Part shown: one piece after another, positions 41,615 through 51,349 of the stretch
Layout of the letters: every line of letters begins with the position of its first letter
Position numbering within the stretch: position 1 is the stretch's first letter
NCBI GenBank assembly: GCA_964568395.1
Contig: CAZMPN010000004.1
Coordinates: 62,001 to 126,000, forward strand
DNA length: 64,000 nt
Source of the DNA: UBA6016 sp964568395
GTDB lineage: Bacteria; Campylobacterota; Campylobacteria; Campylobacterales; UBA6016
Direction of reading: 5' to 3'
Program-made: the position numbers and the translations under genes
The notes under the pieces: model-generated
The model's database searches: none
Told to the model about the DNA's origin: nothing
Seen by the model: only the letters and a program-made list of their open reading frames with translations

Positions 41615-44600
41615 TTAGATATTGAAGTATTGCGCGTCCGGGTGGTGTACGATGATTGCGCTGGTGGAAGCCTCAGGGACTATCTGGCATGTCTCCGACA
41701 GCGTGACGCCGTACTCTTCCGGGCGAAGAAGCTCAAAAAGAGTCCTATTCATCTCAAGGTCCGGGCACGACGGATAGCCGAACGAATATCTGCATCCGTG
41801 GTATCCGGTCATTTTCACTTCGCCGAGATCCACTTTTTCGTTTCTTAGTATGCCAAGCTCGATGCGCACTCTTTTGTGCACCATCTCCGCCATCGCTTCG
41901 GCAAGCTCTACGGCTAGACCGTGCACCAGATAGTATTCATGGTATTTGCCCGCGTCAAATAGCTCTTTTTCGTATGCCGCAAGCTTATCCCCGACAGATA
42001 CCACGCTCATGGCTAGCACGTCGTGTCTGTCGCTTCTGAAATAGTCCGGTATGGAGCGGCGAGGTGTCTTTAGCGCCCTAGGAAAGCCGAGCACCTTGGA
42101 GGCCCTGCATCTGACGGCGTGTATATCCTCCCGGTTTGCGTCGGCGCCGTTTACCCATCCCTCGTTTTCGCCGAAAATGAGCAGCTCGTCGTTCTCCGAC
42201 CTTACCGGATAATACCCGTATATGGCTACCGGCTGATATAGCCCATCTTCCAAGAACTGTTTTTTTAGTCTCTCGTATGAGGGTTTGACTACCTCTTCCA
42301 GCTGTTTTTCATACTCGTCTTTTTCGATACCTTTGGATTTGTAGCCCCATCTCTCTTTGAAAAGCATGCGGTGGTTTATCCACTCGAACGCCATTAGTTT
42401 GTCGCTCTGCGAAAACTCCCATACGCGCCTTCCCCAAAACGGAGGCGTAGGCGGCTCCTCGGTTTGCGGTTTTATAAGCTCTCCTGGCGCCGTATCGGCT
42501 TTCGCTGCGGCTCTGGCCTCCGCCCTCTCTTGCGATGGCATAGCCACCGTGATCTCTTCGCCTCTTTCTATCTGCGTCAGCGTAGTTATCGCATCGAATG
42601 CGTCACGAGAGTATATGACCGGGCCGTCGTATACCGGGCGGCAATATTCGCTTACAAACTCTAGGTTTAGCGCGGCGCCGCCGAGAATCACGGGCACGGT
42701 GATACCTCTTCTTTTCAGCTCTTCGAGGTTTTCTTTCATGACTTGCGTGGATTTGACCAGCAGGCCGCTCATGCCTATCGCGTCGGCATTATGTTCTTTT
42801 AGTTTTTCGATGAATAGCTCGATATCGGCTTTTATTCCTATGTTTACGACCTTGAAGCCGTTGTTTGTAAGTATGATATCAACTAGGTTTTTGCCGACGT
42901 CGTGCACGTCGCCCTTCACCGTGCCTAGAATCAGCGTAGTCTGGCTCGACTTTTCAGTTTTTGGCAGGTAGGGGGCCAGAAAGTCCACGGCGGCCTTCAT
43001 CGTCTCCGCCGCCTGAAGCACGAAAGGCAGTTGCATTCTGCCGTCCCCGAACAGCTCTCCGACCTCTTTCATTGCGCCGATTAGCAGTTCGTTGACTATA
43101 TCTTCAGGCGCTATCGTATCCTTGGCGCTAGGCAATAGCGCCAACAGACGCTCTTTATCCCCCGCGATTAGCAGCTTTTTGATTTTTGTAGGTGCATCCA
43201 ACCCTTCCAGGTCGTCTTTGGCTTTGGCGCTCTCTCCGCTCTGTGCGGCAAAATGGTTGATGAAAGCCCCAAGCGGGTCATGTCCGCCCCCTCTTTTGTT
43301 GAATAGCAGATCTTCGCACAGTTTTATCTCTTCGTCCGGGATGGAGTGGTAGGCGAGGGTGTTTTTGACGTTTACGATCGCCGTGGATAGCCCTGCTTTG
43401 ACGGCGTGGTGCAAAAATACGGAGTTTAGCACCTCCCTAGAGTGCTTGGATAGGCCAAACGATATATTTGATACCCCTAGCGTAAACCCGGCCTCCGGAT
43501 GCGCCACATGAAACTCTTTGATTGCGTCTATCGTCTCTATCGCCGCGGTAAAGTACTCCGAGTCGCCGCTGCCGACGGTAAATGTGAGCATATCGAATAC
43601 GAGGTCGGATGGCTTGAAGCCGAAATTTTGCGTGGCCCGCTCAAAAATCCTATCCGCGATTTCCAGCTTCCGCTCTTTCGTTTTCGCCATCCCTTGCTCG
43701 TCTATCGTCAGACATACCAGGGCTGCGCCAAATCTCTTGGCAAGGGCGCATACCGCGTCGAATTTCTCTATACCGTCTTCCAGGTTCACGGAGTTGACTA
43801 TCGGGCGTCCGCCTATCAGCTTGAGCGCTACTTCTAGCGCGCCTATCTGCGTGGAGTCCGGCATTAGCGGTAGCGTGAGCTTGGAGGCGTATCTGGATAC
43901 CACCTCTTTCATGTCTTTTCTCTCGTCGCGCCCTGCGAAAGCTACGCTAACATCGAGCACATGCGCTCCGCTTCTAACCTGTTCGTACGCTACGCTCATA
44001 GCTCCGTCAAAATCTTCGGCCAGCAGCAGCTCCCTAAAGGCCTTGGAGCCTGTCGCATTGCTTCGTTCGCCGATATACAAAGGAGCCGGCTCCTGGACCA
44101 GAGCTACGCTTTCAAACAGTGAGGCGAGGGAGTTTGGATGGCTTCCGGTCGCACTCTTTGGCCTAAATCCTTTTACCTCCTTTGCCAGCTCCAGTATGTG
44201 TTGCGGCGTGGTTCCGCAGCAGCCGCCCAGAATCGCTATGCCGTCGACGTCGCAAAACGCTTTTTGGAGAGCGGCGAATTCGTTTGGCCCCATCGGATAA
44301 AATGTGTGCCCACCCCTGTTTTGCGGCAAGCCGGCGTTAGCGTGTACGCTTATATATCCGTCCCATACCTCGCTTAGCGCTTTTACGTGCTTGGCTACCT
44401 CTTCCGGTCCAGTTCCGCAGTTGAAGCCTAGAGACAGAATGTCGAAAGGAGATAGAATGGTCGCCAGCGTCTTTGCGTCGGTGCCTATAAGCATGGTGCC
44501 GTTCATCTCTATCGTCGCCGATACCATGATCGGAAGCCTCATGCCTTTGGCGGCAAAAGCGTCTTCTGCGCCGACAAGGGCGGCTTTTATCTGGAGCGGG

Positions 44601-45082
44601 TCTTGGCAAGTCTCGAAAAGTATAATATCCGCTCCGGCGTCGCAAGCCGCGCCTACCGATAGCTCATACCCCTCTTTCATCTCGTCGAACTCTATGTGCC
44701 CAAGACTAGGCAGCTTGGTTCCCGGGCCAAGAGAGCAGGCGACATATACGCTATCTTCCAGCCCTAGTTCCGCGGCTGCTTCCTTGACCCTTTTGATACC
44801 TTCGACGGTTAGTTCGTAGCACATATCAGAGAGACCGTATTCGTCAAGCACCCACGGAAGGCATCCGAACGTATTGGATTTTGAGATGTCAGCCCCGGCT
44901 CTATAGTATGCCCTGTGAACGCCTTTTATCTCGTCTTTTGCCGATATATTCAGGTATTCGTTGCATCCTTCGTAGTTGCCCCACGCCTGGGCGGAGATTT
45001 TGAGCTTTTGAAGCTCTGTGCCCATTGCGCCGTCGATGACTACGACGCGTTCTTTTAAAAGTTCTTCTATTTTCTTCATCAA
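41615..45082 (-). CDS. metH: Cobalamin-dependent methionine synthase MetH
   Basis: A 1155 aa four-module enzyme that moves a methyl group from methyltetrahydrofolate to homocysteine through cobalamin. The homocysteine domain ends with the Zn-ligand CC in LGGCCGTTPQH; the pterin domain carries YIGERSNATGSKAFR; the cobalamin domain has DVHDVGKN near residue 727, whose His is the lower axial ligand; the C-terminal 330 residues are the AdoMet reactivation domain (KMTGYHGCRYSFGYPSCPD). Length is near that of E. coli MetH. It overlaps pglF by four bases, so it is translated from the glycosylation operon transcript. Confidence 0.97.
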   Translation of the reverse strand: MMKKIEELLKERVVVIDGAMGTELQKLKISAQAWGNYEGCNEYLNISAKDEIKGVHRAYYRAGADISKSNTFGCLPWVLDEYGLSDMCYELTVEGIKRVKEAAAELGLEDSVYVACSLGPGTKLPSLGHIEFDEMKEGYELSVGAACDAGADIILFETCQDPLQIKAALVGAEDAFAAKGMRLPIMVSATIEMNGTMLIGTDAKTLATILSPFDILSLGFNCGTGPEEVAKHVKALSEVWDGYISVHANAGLPQNRGGHTFYPMGPNEFAALQKAFCDVDGIAILGGCCGTTPQHILELAKEVKGFRPKSATGSHPNSLASLFESVALVQEPAPLYIGERSNATGSKAFRELLLAEDFDGAMSVAYEQVRSGAHVLDVSVAFAGRDERKDMKEVVSRYASKLTLPLMPDSTQIGALEVALKLIGGRPIVNSVNLEDGIEKFDAVCALAKRFGAALVCLTIDEQGMAKTKERKLEIADRIFERATQNFGFKPSDLVFDMLTFTVGSGDSEYFTAAIETIDAIKEFHVAHPEAGFTLGVSNISFGLSKHSREVLNSVFLHHAVKAGLSTAIVNVKNTLAYHSIPDEEIKLCEDLLFNKRGGGHDPLGAFINHFAAQSGESAKAKDDLEGLDAPTKIKKLLIAGDKERLLALLPSAKDTIAPEDIVNELLIGAMKEVGELFGDGRMQLPFVLQAAETMKAAVDFLAPYLPKTEKSSQTTLILGTVKGDVHDVGKNLVDIILTNNGFKVVNIGIKADIELFIEKLKEHNADAIGMSGLLVKSTQVMKENLEELKRRGITVPVILGGAALNLEFVSEYCRPVYDGPVIYSRDAFDAITTLTQIERGEEITVAMPSQERAEARAAAKADTAPGELIKPQTEEPPTPPFWGRRVWEFSQSDKLMAFEWINHRMLFKERWGYKSKGIEKDEYEKQLEEVVKPSYERLKKQFLEDGLYQPVAIYGYYPVRSENDELLIFGENEGWVNGADANREDIHAVRCRASKVLGFPRALKTPRRSIPDYFRSDRHDVLAMSVVSVGDKLAAYEKELFDAGKYHEYYLVHGLAVELAEAMAEMVHKRVRIELGILRNEKVDLGEVKMTGYHGCRYSFGYPSCPDLEMNRTLFELLRPEEYGVTLSETCQIVPEASTSAIIVHHPDAQYFNI

Positions 45083-46866
45083 TTTCCGTTTAGCTTATGG
45101 TCAAATTCAGGCACGAGCTCCTTTAGGACAGATAGCTTGTCGCCGCTTGTTTTGAGATTCTCAAGCATGTTTTCCAGTTGCGCATAGTCGCATCTGCTCT
45201 CTTTTGCCACCGTGATGGACGGATACTCCGTGCTGGCGGCGCTCTCGTCCGTTAGCAGCTCCTCTATCAGCTTCTCCCCTGGTCTGAGTCCGGTAAATAC
45301 TATCTTTATCTCATTTTGCTTATGAACCAGCTCTAGCATTTTTTTGGCGACGTCCAGTATCTTAACCCTCTCCCCCATATCGAGGATAAATATCTCGCTA
45401 CCTTTGGCTATCGCCGCCGCTTGAAGCACCAGGGCGCACGCCTCGTCTATAAGCATAAAGTAGCGTTCTATATCCGGATGCGTAACCGTTATCGGACCGC
45501 CTTTCGCGATTTGTTCTTTGAATTTCGGTATCACGGAGCCGGAGCTTCCTATGACGTTTCCGAATCTTACGGCGGCTATCTCCGTCTTTGCGTTTGGATA
45601 TTTCTGTTTGATATTTTGCGCTATCAGCTCGCACACCCTTTTTGTTGTACCCATTACGTTAGTAGGGCGTACCGCTTTGTCGGTCGAGATAAGCACGAAT
45701 TTCTCCACGTCGAATTCGATGGAGAGCTCTAGCGCGTTTTTTGTTCCGAAAATATTGTTCTGTATCGTCTCGTCGATGTTTTCCTCTGCTAGAGGCACGT
45801 GTTTATAGGCTGCCGCATGTATGACGATTTGCGGCTTATACTCCTCGAATACGCGCCTGAAAGCCTCTTTTTCCGATACGCTAACGAGTTTGCTCTTGAT
45901 ATTGTGTCCGCCAAGCTCTTCGCTGATGCGGTATAGGTTGTATTCCGAGTTTTCGACGAGTATCAGTTTCCTTGCGCCAAACTTCGCGCACTGTCTCGTT
46001 ATCTCGCTGCCTATGCTGCCGCCGGCTCCAGTAATCAACACTCTTTTGCCGGATATGAATCTGGCTACGGCTTCCGTGTCAAGGTCTTTTGGTTCGCGCG
46101 CCAAGAGCTCTTCTATCGAAATATCCTTGATGTCGGTGTGGTCTTCAAAAAGCGATATCTTCTTAACGTCCTCTATTCCCGCGGCTTTGAGTTCGTCCAT
46201 CAGGCGGCCCAGCTCTTTTGGATGAAAATGCTTTGCTATAAGGGCGGAAGTTATCTCTTTTTTGTCGGCGTAATTTTGAAGCTCTTTTAGCCCTAGCACC
46301 GGAAAGCCGTGTATCATACCGCCTATCTTTTGCCTATCGTCTTCTAGGAACGCTATCGGATAATATTCGCCGCCCCCGCTTTTTAGATGCGACGCGACGA
46401 GTGTGCCCTCATTGGTTGCCCCTATGATTACGCAGAGGTTTTTACGCTCCGCCTTCGCTTCGATGTAGACTCTTTTGGAGATTCGAAGCGCCCCTAGTAA
46501 AAATACGGAAAATACGAAATCTATAAAGATAACGGAGCGAGGAAACGGGTTTAGAAAATCTGCGAACAAGATAAAAATGGCGCCGAATGCCGCATATGCC
46601 AAGAGATGCGCGCGTACTAGGTTCAATAGGTTTTGGACCGAGAAAAATCTCCAAGGCGTCCTGTATCCGTGGAAAAGCAAGAACGCCGCTATCTTCAGCG
46701 ATACGAGGACGGCAAAAAGAAGGCCGAAGTTGGCCATGAAGATTTGCGGTATCTCGAAGTTGAACCTGAGCAGATACGAGGCGTAGAAACTGAGCCAAGA
46801 GAGAAAAAAATCGGCCGTAATAAAAAAAGCGGCCCTCTTTGCTTGCGTCGGCGCTAATAGATTCAT
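45079..46866 (-). CDS. pglF: UDP-GlcNAc 4,6-dehydratase PglF-like
   Basis: About 595 aa from the ATG at 46866, which overlaps the pglE stop (ATGA). Four N-terminal membrane helices (about 12-120) precede a CoA-binding-like and an SDR dehydratase domain. NAD-binding GAGGSIGSEI is near 290, and the catalytic STDKAVRPTNVMGTTKR segment with Asp/Lys near 395-411. It removes water from UDP-GlcNAc to give the 4-keto-6-deoxy sugar, the first step to UDP-diNAcBac. It follows PglE and precedes metH. Confidence 0.9.
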   Translation of the reverse strand: MNLLAPTQAKRAAFFITADFFLSWLSFYASYLLRFNFEIPQIFMANFGLLFAVLVSLKIAAFLLFHGYRTPWRFFSVQNLLNLVRAHLLAYAAFGAIFILFADFLNPFPRSVIFIDFVFSVFLLGALRISKRVYIEAKAERKNLCVIIGATNEGTLVASHLKSGGGEYYPIAFLEDDRQKIGGMIHGFPVLGLKELQNYADKKEITSALIAKHFHPKELGRLMDELKAAGIEDVKKISLFEDHTDIKDISIEELLAREPKDLDTEAVARFISGKRVLITGAGGSIGSEITRQCAKFGARKLILVENSEYNLYRISEELGGHNIKSKLVSVSEKEAFRRVFEEYKPQIVIHAAAYKHVPLAEENIDETIQNNIFGTKNALELSIEFDVEKFVLISTDKAVRPTNVMGTTKRVCELIAQNIKQKYPNAKTEIAAVRFGNVIGSSGSVIPKFKEQIAKGGPITVTHPDIERYFMLIDEACALVLQAAAIAKGSEIFILDMGERVKILDVAKKMLELVHKQNEIKIVFTGLRPGEKLIEELLTDESAASTEYPSITVAKESRCDYAQLENMLENLKTSGDKLSVLKELVPEFDHKLNGN

Positions 46867-47993
46867 TTTTTGATTACGTCCTTGACTATTTTTGCGACCA
46901 GCATTACGTCTTCGTCTTCCATGGACGAGCCTGAAGGCAGACATAGCCCCCTCTCAAATAGCATCTCCGAGAAGCCGTTTGTCAGGTGTGGCGCGTCTTT
47001 GAACACAGGCTGCGTGTGCATCGGTTTCCATAGCGGCCTAGACTCTATGTTTTGCTCCTCTAACGCTTTGATTAGCTCGTCCGGCGTTGTTTTTAGCTTT
47101 TTGTCCATATAGAACGTAGTTAGCCATCTGTTGCCGTAGCTGCCTGCGATTTCAGGCATAAATTTGATCTCCACAATCTCTTTTAGGAGCTCTTTGTATA
47201 TCGCGAATATCTCCCTGCGTCTCTCTACCCTTTTTTGCAGCACCTCCATCTGGCCTCTGCCTATCGCCGCTACGATGTTGCTCATGCGGTAGTTGTAACC
47301 GTATGTTTCGTGTTCGTAGTGCAGGTACGGCTCTTTTGCCTGCGTGGAGAGAAATCTCGCCTCCTTGGCTACGCGCTCGTCGTCCGTTACAAGCATTCCT
47401 CCGCCGCTGGATGTTATGATCTTGTTGCCGTTAAACGAGTAAATTCCGGCTTTTCCAATCGTGCCGGTGTGTTTGCCGCCTATTGTGGCGCCCAGAGATT
47501 CGGCGGCGTCTTCTATTATCGCTACGCCGTACTTGTCGCATATAGCCGTTATTTCGTCCATCTTTGCGGCTTGGCCGTATAGATGCGCCACTATCAATGC
47601 CTTTGGCATTTTTGCGCCCGATTTTTTTCTTTTTTCGAGCTCTTCTAGAAGCAGCAGCGGGTCAAGATTCCAGCTGTCTTCGTCGGAGTCTATGAAAAAA
47701 GGCACGCATCTTTCGTACATTATCGGAGCTATCCCGCCGATAAACGTGAAAGAAGAGGCGAACACCTCGTCGCCGTCCTTTACCCCGAGCGTCCTAAGGG
47801 CTAGATGCAAAGCCGCCGTGCCGCTCGATAGCGCTACGGCGTGTTTTGCGCCTGTAAAAGATTTGATAGCCTCTTCGAATTTTGTTATTTGTTCTCCGAT
47901 TGGTGCTATATAGTTTGCGTCAAAAGCTTCTTGTATGTATTTGATCTCGTTGCCGCCCATGTGGGGAGCCGAGAGGAATATTCTATTATTCAC
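46863..47993 (-). CDS. pglE: UDP-4-amino sugar aminotransferase PglE-like
   Basis: A 376 aa PLP aminotransferase of the DegT/DnrJ/EryC1 family that aminates the 4-keto sugar from PglF. The PLP lysine is in SFNGNKIITSSGGGM near 183-197; LSSGTAALHLALR (phosphate site) near 56-68 and EDAAESLGA near 156-164 are intact. It overlaps pglD and pglF by four bases each. Confidence 0.92.
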   Translation of the reverse strand: MNNRIFLSAPHMGGNEIKYIQEAFDANYIAPIGEQITKFEEAIKSFTGAKHAVALSSGTAALHLALRTLGVKDGDEVFASSFTFIGGIAPIMYERCVPFFIDSDEDSWNLDPLLLLEELEKRKKSGAKMPKALIVAHLYGQAAKMDEITAICDKYGVAIIEDAAESLGATIGGKHTGTIGKAGIYSFNGNKIITSSGGGMLVTDDERVAKEARFLSTQAKEPYLHYEHETYGYNYRMSNIVAAIGRGQMEVLQKRVERRREIFAIYKELLKEIVEIKFMPEIAGSYGNRWLTTFYMDKKLKTTPDELIKALEEQNIESRPLWKPMHTQPVFKDAPHLTNGFSEMLFERGLCLPSGSSMEDEDVMLVAKIVKDVIKK

Positions 47994-48601
47994 TTTAAGT
48001 TATCCTTTTTTACTTTTGCGGGTACGCCTACCGCCGTTACGTTATCTGGTATGTCCGATATGACGGCCGCTCCGGCGCCTATGACTGAGTTTTTGCCTAT
48101 CTTGACCTGCTGGATTACGCCGGCTCCGATGCCTATATGCGTCATATCGCCGACGTCTACGCCGCCCGCAAGCGCACCATTAGGCGATATGTGTATGAAG
48201 TTGCCCAGTTTGCAATCGTGCTCTATTACGGCGCCGGAGTTTATGATACATCCGACTCCTATTGCGGCGTAAGCGTTTACTATCGCTCCCGGCATTATGA
48301 CGGTTGCTTCGCCGATCGTTGCGGACTCCGAAATGATCGCGCTTTTGTGTATGGCGGACGGGCATTCGATACCATGCTCTTTTAGCCTTGCGTACACTTT
48401 TTCTCTGTTTTCGTTGCTTCCTATGGCTATAACGGCGTACCTGAGCGGTCCGGCGACAAATTCGTCAAACGTAACCACTGGAAGCCCGCAGTGCTCTTTC
48501 TTGTCGTCCGCCACAAAACACTCGATTTCGTACCCGGCCGAACGTGCGACGTCGGCTACTACTTTTGCGTGCCCTCCGGCGCCGATTACCGCTATCTTCA
48601 A
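47990..48601 (-). CDS. pglD: UDP-sugar N-acetyltransferase PglD-like
   Basis: A 203 aa acetyltransferase that completes UDP-diNAcBac. The N-terminal Rossmann-like part (1-75, IGAGGHAKVVADVARSAGY) binds the nucleotide sugar; the C-terminal part is a left-handed beta helix of hexapeptide repeats (VIMPGAIVNAYAAIGVGCIIN). The catalytic His in the IEHDCKLG segment is present. Four-base overlaps with pglC and pglE. Confidence 0.92.
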   Translation of the reverse strand: MKIAVIGAGGHAKVVADVARSAGYEIECFVADDKKEHCGLPVVTFDEFVAGPLRYAVIAIGSNENREKVYARLKEHGIECPSAIHKSAIISESATIGEATVIMPGAIVNAYAAIGVGCIINSGAVIEHDCKLGNFIHISPNGALAGGVDVGDMTHIGIGAGVIQQVKIGKNSVIGAGAAVISDIPDNVTAVGVPAKVKKDNLK

Positions 48602-49206
48602 GACGCGCTCCCCCTGAATTTATCCGTCGTAGCCATTCCCTCTTTGCTTACGCCTTCGCTTTTTAGCACCTTCATAGCGGTAAGCATCAGGATTTTCATA
48701 TCCAGCCAAAACGAGATATTTTCGGCATATTTGGCGTCCCACTCCAGCTTCTCGTCCCAGCTTATAGCGTTTCTGCCCATCACCTGCGCCAGCCCGGTAA
48801 TACCCGGAAGTACATCGTGTCTTGTGGCTTGCCTTGCATTGTATAGCGGGAGGTATTCCGGCAAAAGAGGTCGAGGGCCTACGAAGCTCATCTCCCCCTT
48901 TAGTACGTTGAGAAGCTGCGGCAGTTCGTCAAGGCTTAGCTTCCTGATAGTCTTTCCGACACCTTTTAGCCTTTCCTCGTCCGGCAGAAGCTCCCCGTTG
49001 CTATCTCTTTCGTTCGTCATGGTGCGGAATTTATAGATTTTGAATATCTTGCCGCCGATTCCAGGCCTCTCTTGGGTAAAAAAAACCGGAGAGCCTAACT
49101 TTGCGCGCACCAGCAGATACGTGACGATAAATATAGGCGAGAATAGCACGCAAACTATTAGCGCCAACAAAAAATCGAAAATTCTTTTTAAAAAGTTTTT
49201 ATACAT
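48598..49206 (-). CDS. pglC: Phosphoglycosyltransferase PglC-like
   Basis: A 202 aa monotopic phosphoglycosyl transferase that moves phospho-diNAcBac to undecaprenyl phosphate, the first membrane step. The reentrant N-terminal helix (about 8-33), YKFRTM near 58-63, the catalytic Asp-Glu pair in LSLDELPQLLNV near 93-104 and SFVGPRPLLPEY are all present. It follows pglB by two bases and overlaps pglD. Confidence 0.93.
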   Translation of the reverse strand: MYKNFLKRIFDFLLALIVCVLFSPIFIVTYLLVRAKLGSPVFFTQERPGIGGKIFKIYKFRTMTNERDSNGELLPDEERLKGVGKTIRKLSLDELPQLLNVLKGEMSFVGPRPLLPEYLPLYNARQATRHDVLPGITGLAQVMGRNAISWDEKLEWDAKYAENISFWLDMKILMLTAMKVLKSEGVSKEGMATTDKFRGSAS

Positions 49207-49208
49207 CG

Positions 49209-51308
49209 TTATATTTTTAGTCTAAATATTTTTGCTTCACTCGTAGACGATACTTTTTCGAATAGGTTTTTGTCGTAATTTTCAAAAACAAAAAGCTGTA
49301 CGAAAAGCGAATTGAACATCGCATCGTCCGCCAGGATATACGCATGATGGTTTGGCATATATATCAAGTTGAACTCTGCCGTCGTTGAGAGTTTTTCCGT
49401 TTTTGCCACGAAGGAGCCGTTTTTGTCATAGTATGAAAGGCTAAAGCTTTTTAGATTTAGCGAGTTTTGGCCTATCTTTACGGTTTTGTTTTTCTTGTCA
49501 AACACGGCTCCGCCGAAATCTATCGTATCGCCGTTGTCGACAAACTCTGTGAATATTGCGAAATAAGGCTCTGATATTTGTTTTCCGTCAAGCAGGTTTA
49601 TGTCTGAGAAGAGCTTTACGGTAGGGAATATCTCGAACATTTCGAACGGCAGCAGGAGATACACGTCCCTTGTTTTCGGAGTGGCTTTAAAATCGCTAGA
49701 AGCCAGCTGCGCCAGATAGCTCTCGTAATTTTTCGTCTCAATCCCTTTTTTTGCGAGCAGGTATTCAAGGGTGCTTCTTTTCTGCTCTTCGCCTTTTTTT
49801 ATCATCTCTTCGTATGCTTCGACGGATTCCCTCATCATATTCGCTGCAGCCGTTTGGCTTGCACTTCCCAGTATGAAGGATTCTATAAAGTTTGTGGAGC
49901 CGTCGTGTTTGCCGCCGTCGGAGTGGTTTTTGACGTCTGCGTAGTATCTGACAGGATAGCCGTAATCCCACCATGCAAATACGTAGTCCTCTCTTTTTGC
50001 CGTTTTGCCGAGCTCTGTTAGCTGTTTGGCGACAGGCGCCGTAAATACCGTTGGCACCCTATAGTCGTATATGTGGTATGCGTTTGGCAGGGAGACTATT
50101 AAAAAAGCGATTGCGGCGACTGCGTTCTTGGCCTGTTCGTTAAGCTTTCCAGCGCCAAGAAAAATTAGATAAAAGAGCCCCAAGGCCGCAAAAGGAACCG
50201 CATAGACCGTAAATCTGAGACCTCCCACATACGCGAATAGCCCAAGCCCCAAAATCGGCAGCGTGAGCGCAAAAAGCTTCTCCTTTTTGATAAAGAGGGC
50301 ATAACCTATCATCGCCAAAATGAATACCGGCATGGAGCCGGAAATTCTGGATGCGAACAGCACCGGGTCCATCTTTCCGGCTTCCCTGACCGTCTGGACA
50401 ACGTCGTAGTATTTAAGAGTTGTTTGCACCGTGACGCTGTCTTTGAATACGTAAGCCTTGAGCGCAGAAATAACCGGAAGGAGTCCGCCAAAATACGCAA
50501 AGAGGGCTATCGAAACCACTCCGAATAAAAGCAGGGATTTTATATTTTCAGTTATTTTTGGGCCAAAATAGACGCTTGCGGCCAAAAACAGTATCTTGGC
50601 CGGCAGATATAAATCGCTTATCGCTACTAGCGCCATAGCGACGGTAAAGTAGACGGCGCCGTTTTTCCTCTCAAAAACGACCGCGTATATAAACGCAAAC
50701 GCGATAGTTGCGGCCATCCATGAAAAAGATTGCGGATATAGTATTTTTGAGGCGGCGAAAGAGGCGACAAGAAGAGCTTGCCATAAGACTCTCTTCTCTT
50801 TGAAGTAGCTAATCAAGAACGCGGCCACGAAAGGCGGCATGATAAGAGCAAACATGTCGCTGTCGTAATATCCGGCCATCGTACGGTTGTAGTAGCTGTA
50901 AGTGGTTGCGGCGAAGATGGCCGCAAAAAAGCTCATCATCGTCTGATTCAACGAGCGTCCAAGGAGAATTATCGGAACTACTATAAGGGAGCCGAGAACC
51001 GCCGGCATATAAAGCATCAAGGTTTCGATAGAAAAAGGTAGGATTTTGTACAAAACCATCGTGGCTACGGCTACCGGCTCATCGACCGCGCTTCTGTCCC
51101 CCGGCTCGTGCGAGCCCTTGATGAGATCCCTGGCGCCTTCTGCGTAGAAGTAGCCGTCGTTGGTATTTATCATGACCTGATTATTGAAGGAAAAACCGTC
51201 CACGCCCGACGCCCAGAATACCCAATAAAGCCTTGCCGCAAGGCTTATGGCAAAGGCTATAAGCATTAAGACGGTCAGTTTTTTTGCGCTAACGATGTTT
51301 TTTGTCAT
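49209..51308 (-). CDS. pglB: Oligosaccharyltransferase PglB-like (STT3 family)
   Basis: A 699 aa STT3-family enzyme that transfers lipid-linked glycan to Asn in D/E-x-N-x-S/T sequons in the periplasm. About 13 membrane helices precede a soluble domain. The DxD-type motif is YYDSDM near 145-150; the WWDYG sequon-binding motif is near residue 444, followed by the DGGKH loop as in Campylobacter. Length is close to C. jejuni PglB (about 713). A TATAAT-like element lies 24 bases before its start, so it may have its own promoter besides that of pglA. Confidence 0.93.
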   Translation of the reverse strand: MTKNIVSAKKLTVLMLIAFAISLAARLYWVFWASGVDGFSFNNQVMINTNDGYFYAEGARDLIKGSHEPGDRSAVDEPVAVATMVLYKILPFSIETLMLYMPAVLGSLIVVPIILLGRSLNQTMMSFFAAIFAATTYSYYNRTMAGYYDSDMFALIMPPFVAAFLISYFKEKRVLWQALLVASFAASKILYPQSFSWMAATIAFAFIYAVVFERKNGAVYFTVAMALVAISDLYLPAKILFLAASVYFGPKITENIKSLLLFGVVSIALFAYFGGLLPVISALKAYVFKDSVTVQTTLKYYDVVQTVREAGKMDPVLFASRISGSMPVFILAMIGYALFIKKEKLFALTLPILGLGLFAYVGGLRFTVYAVPFAALGLFYLIFLGAGKLNEQAKNAVAAIAFLIVSLPNAYHIYDYRVPTVFTAPVAKQLTELGKTAKREDYVFAWWDYGYPVRYYADVKNHSDGGKHDGSTNFIESFILGSASQTAAANMMRESVEAYEEMIKKGEEQKRSTLEYLLAKKGIETKNYESYLAQLASSDFKATPKTRDVYLLLPFEMFEIFPTVKLFSDINLLDGKQISEPYFAIFTEFVDNGDTIDFGGAVFDKKNKTVKIGQNSLNLKSFSLSYYDKNGSFVAKTEKLSTTAEFNLIYMPNHHAYILADDAMFNSLFVQLFVFENYDKNLFEKVSSTSEAKIFRLKI

Positions 51309-51331
51309 GATTTTTCCGGATTTTTTGCGTA

Positions 51332-51337
51332 ATTATA
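51332..51337 (-). promoter_or_regulatory. -10 element before pglB
   Basis: TATAAT on the minus strand (51337-51332) in the 41-base pglA-pglB gap. No clear -35 is visible. It could drive pglB-C-D-E-F-metH separately from pglA. Confidence 0.4.
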
Positions 51338-51349
51338 GCCTTTTGGGGG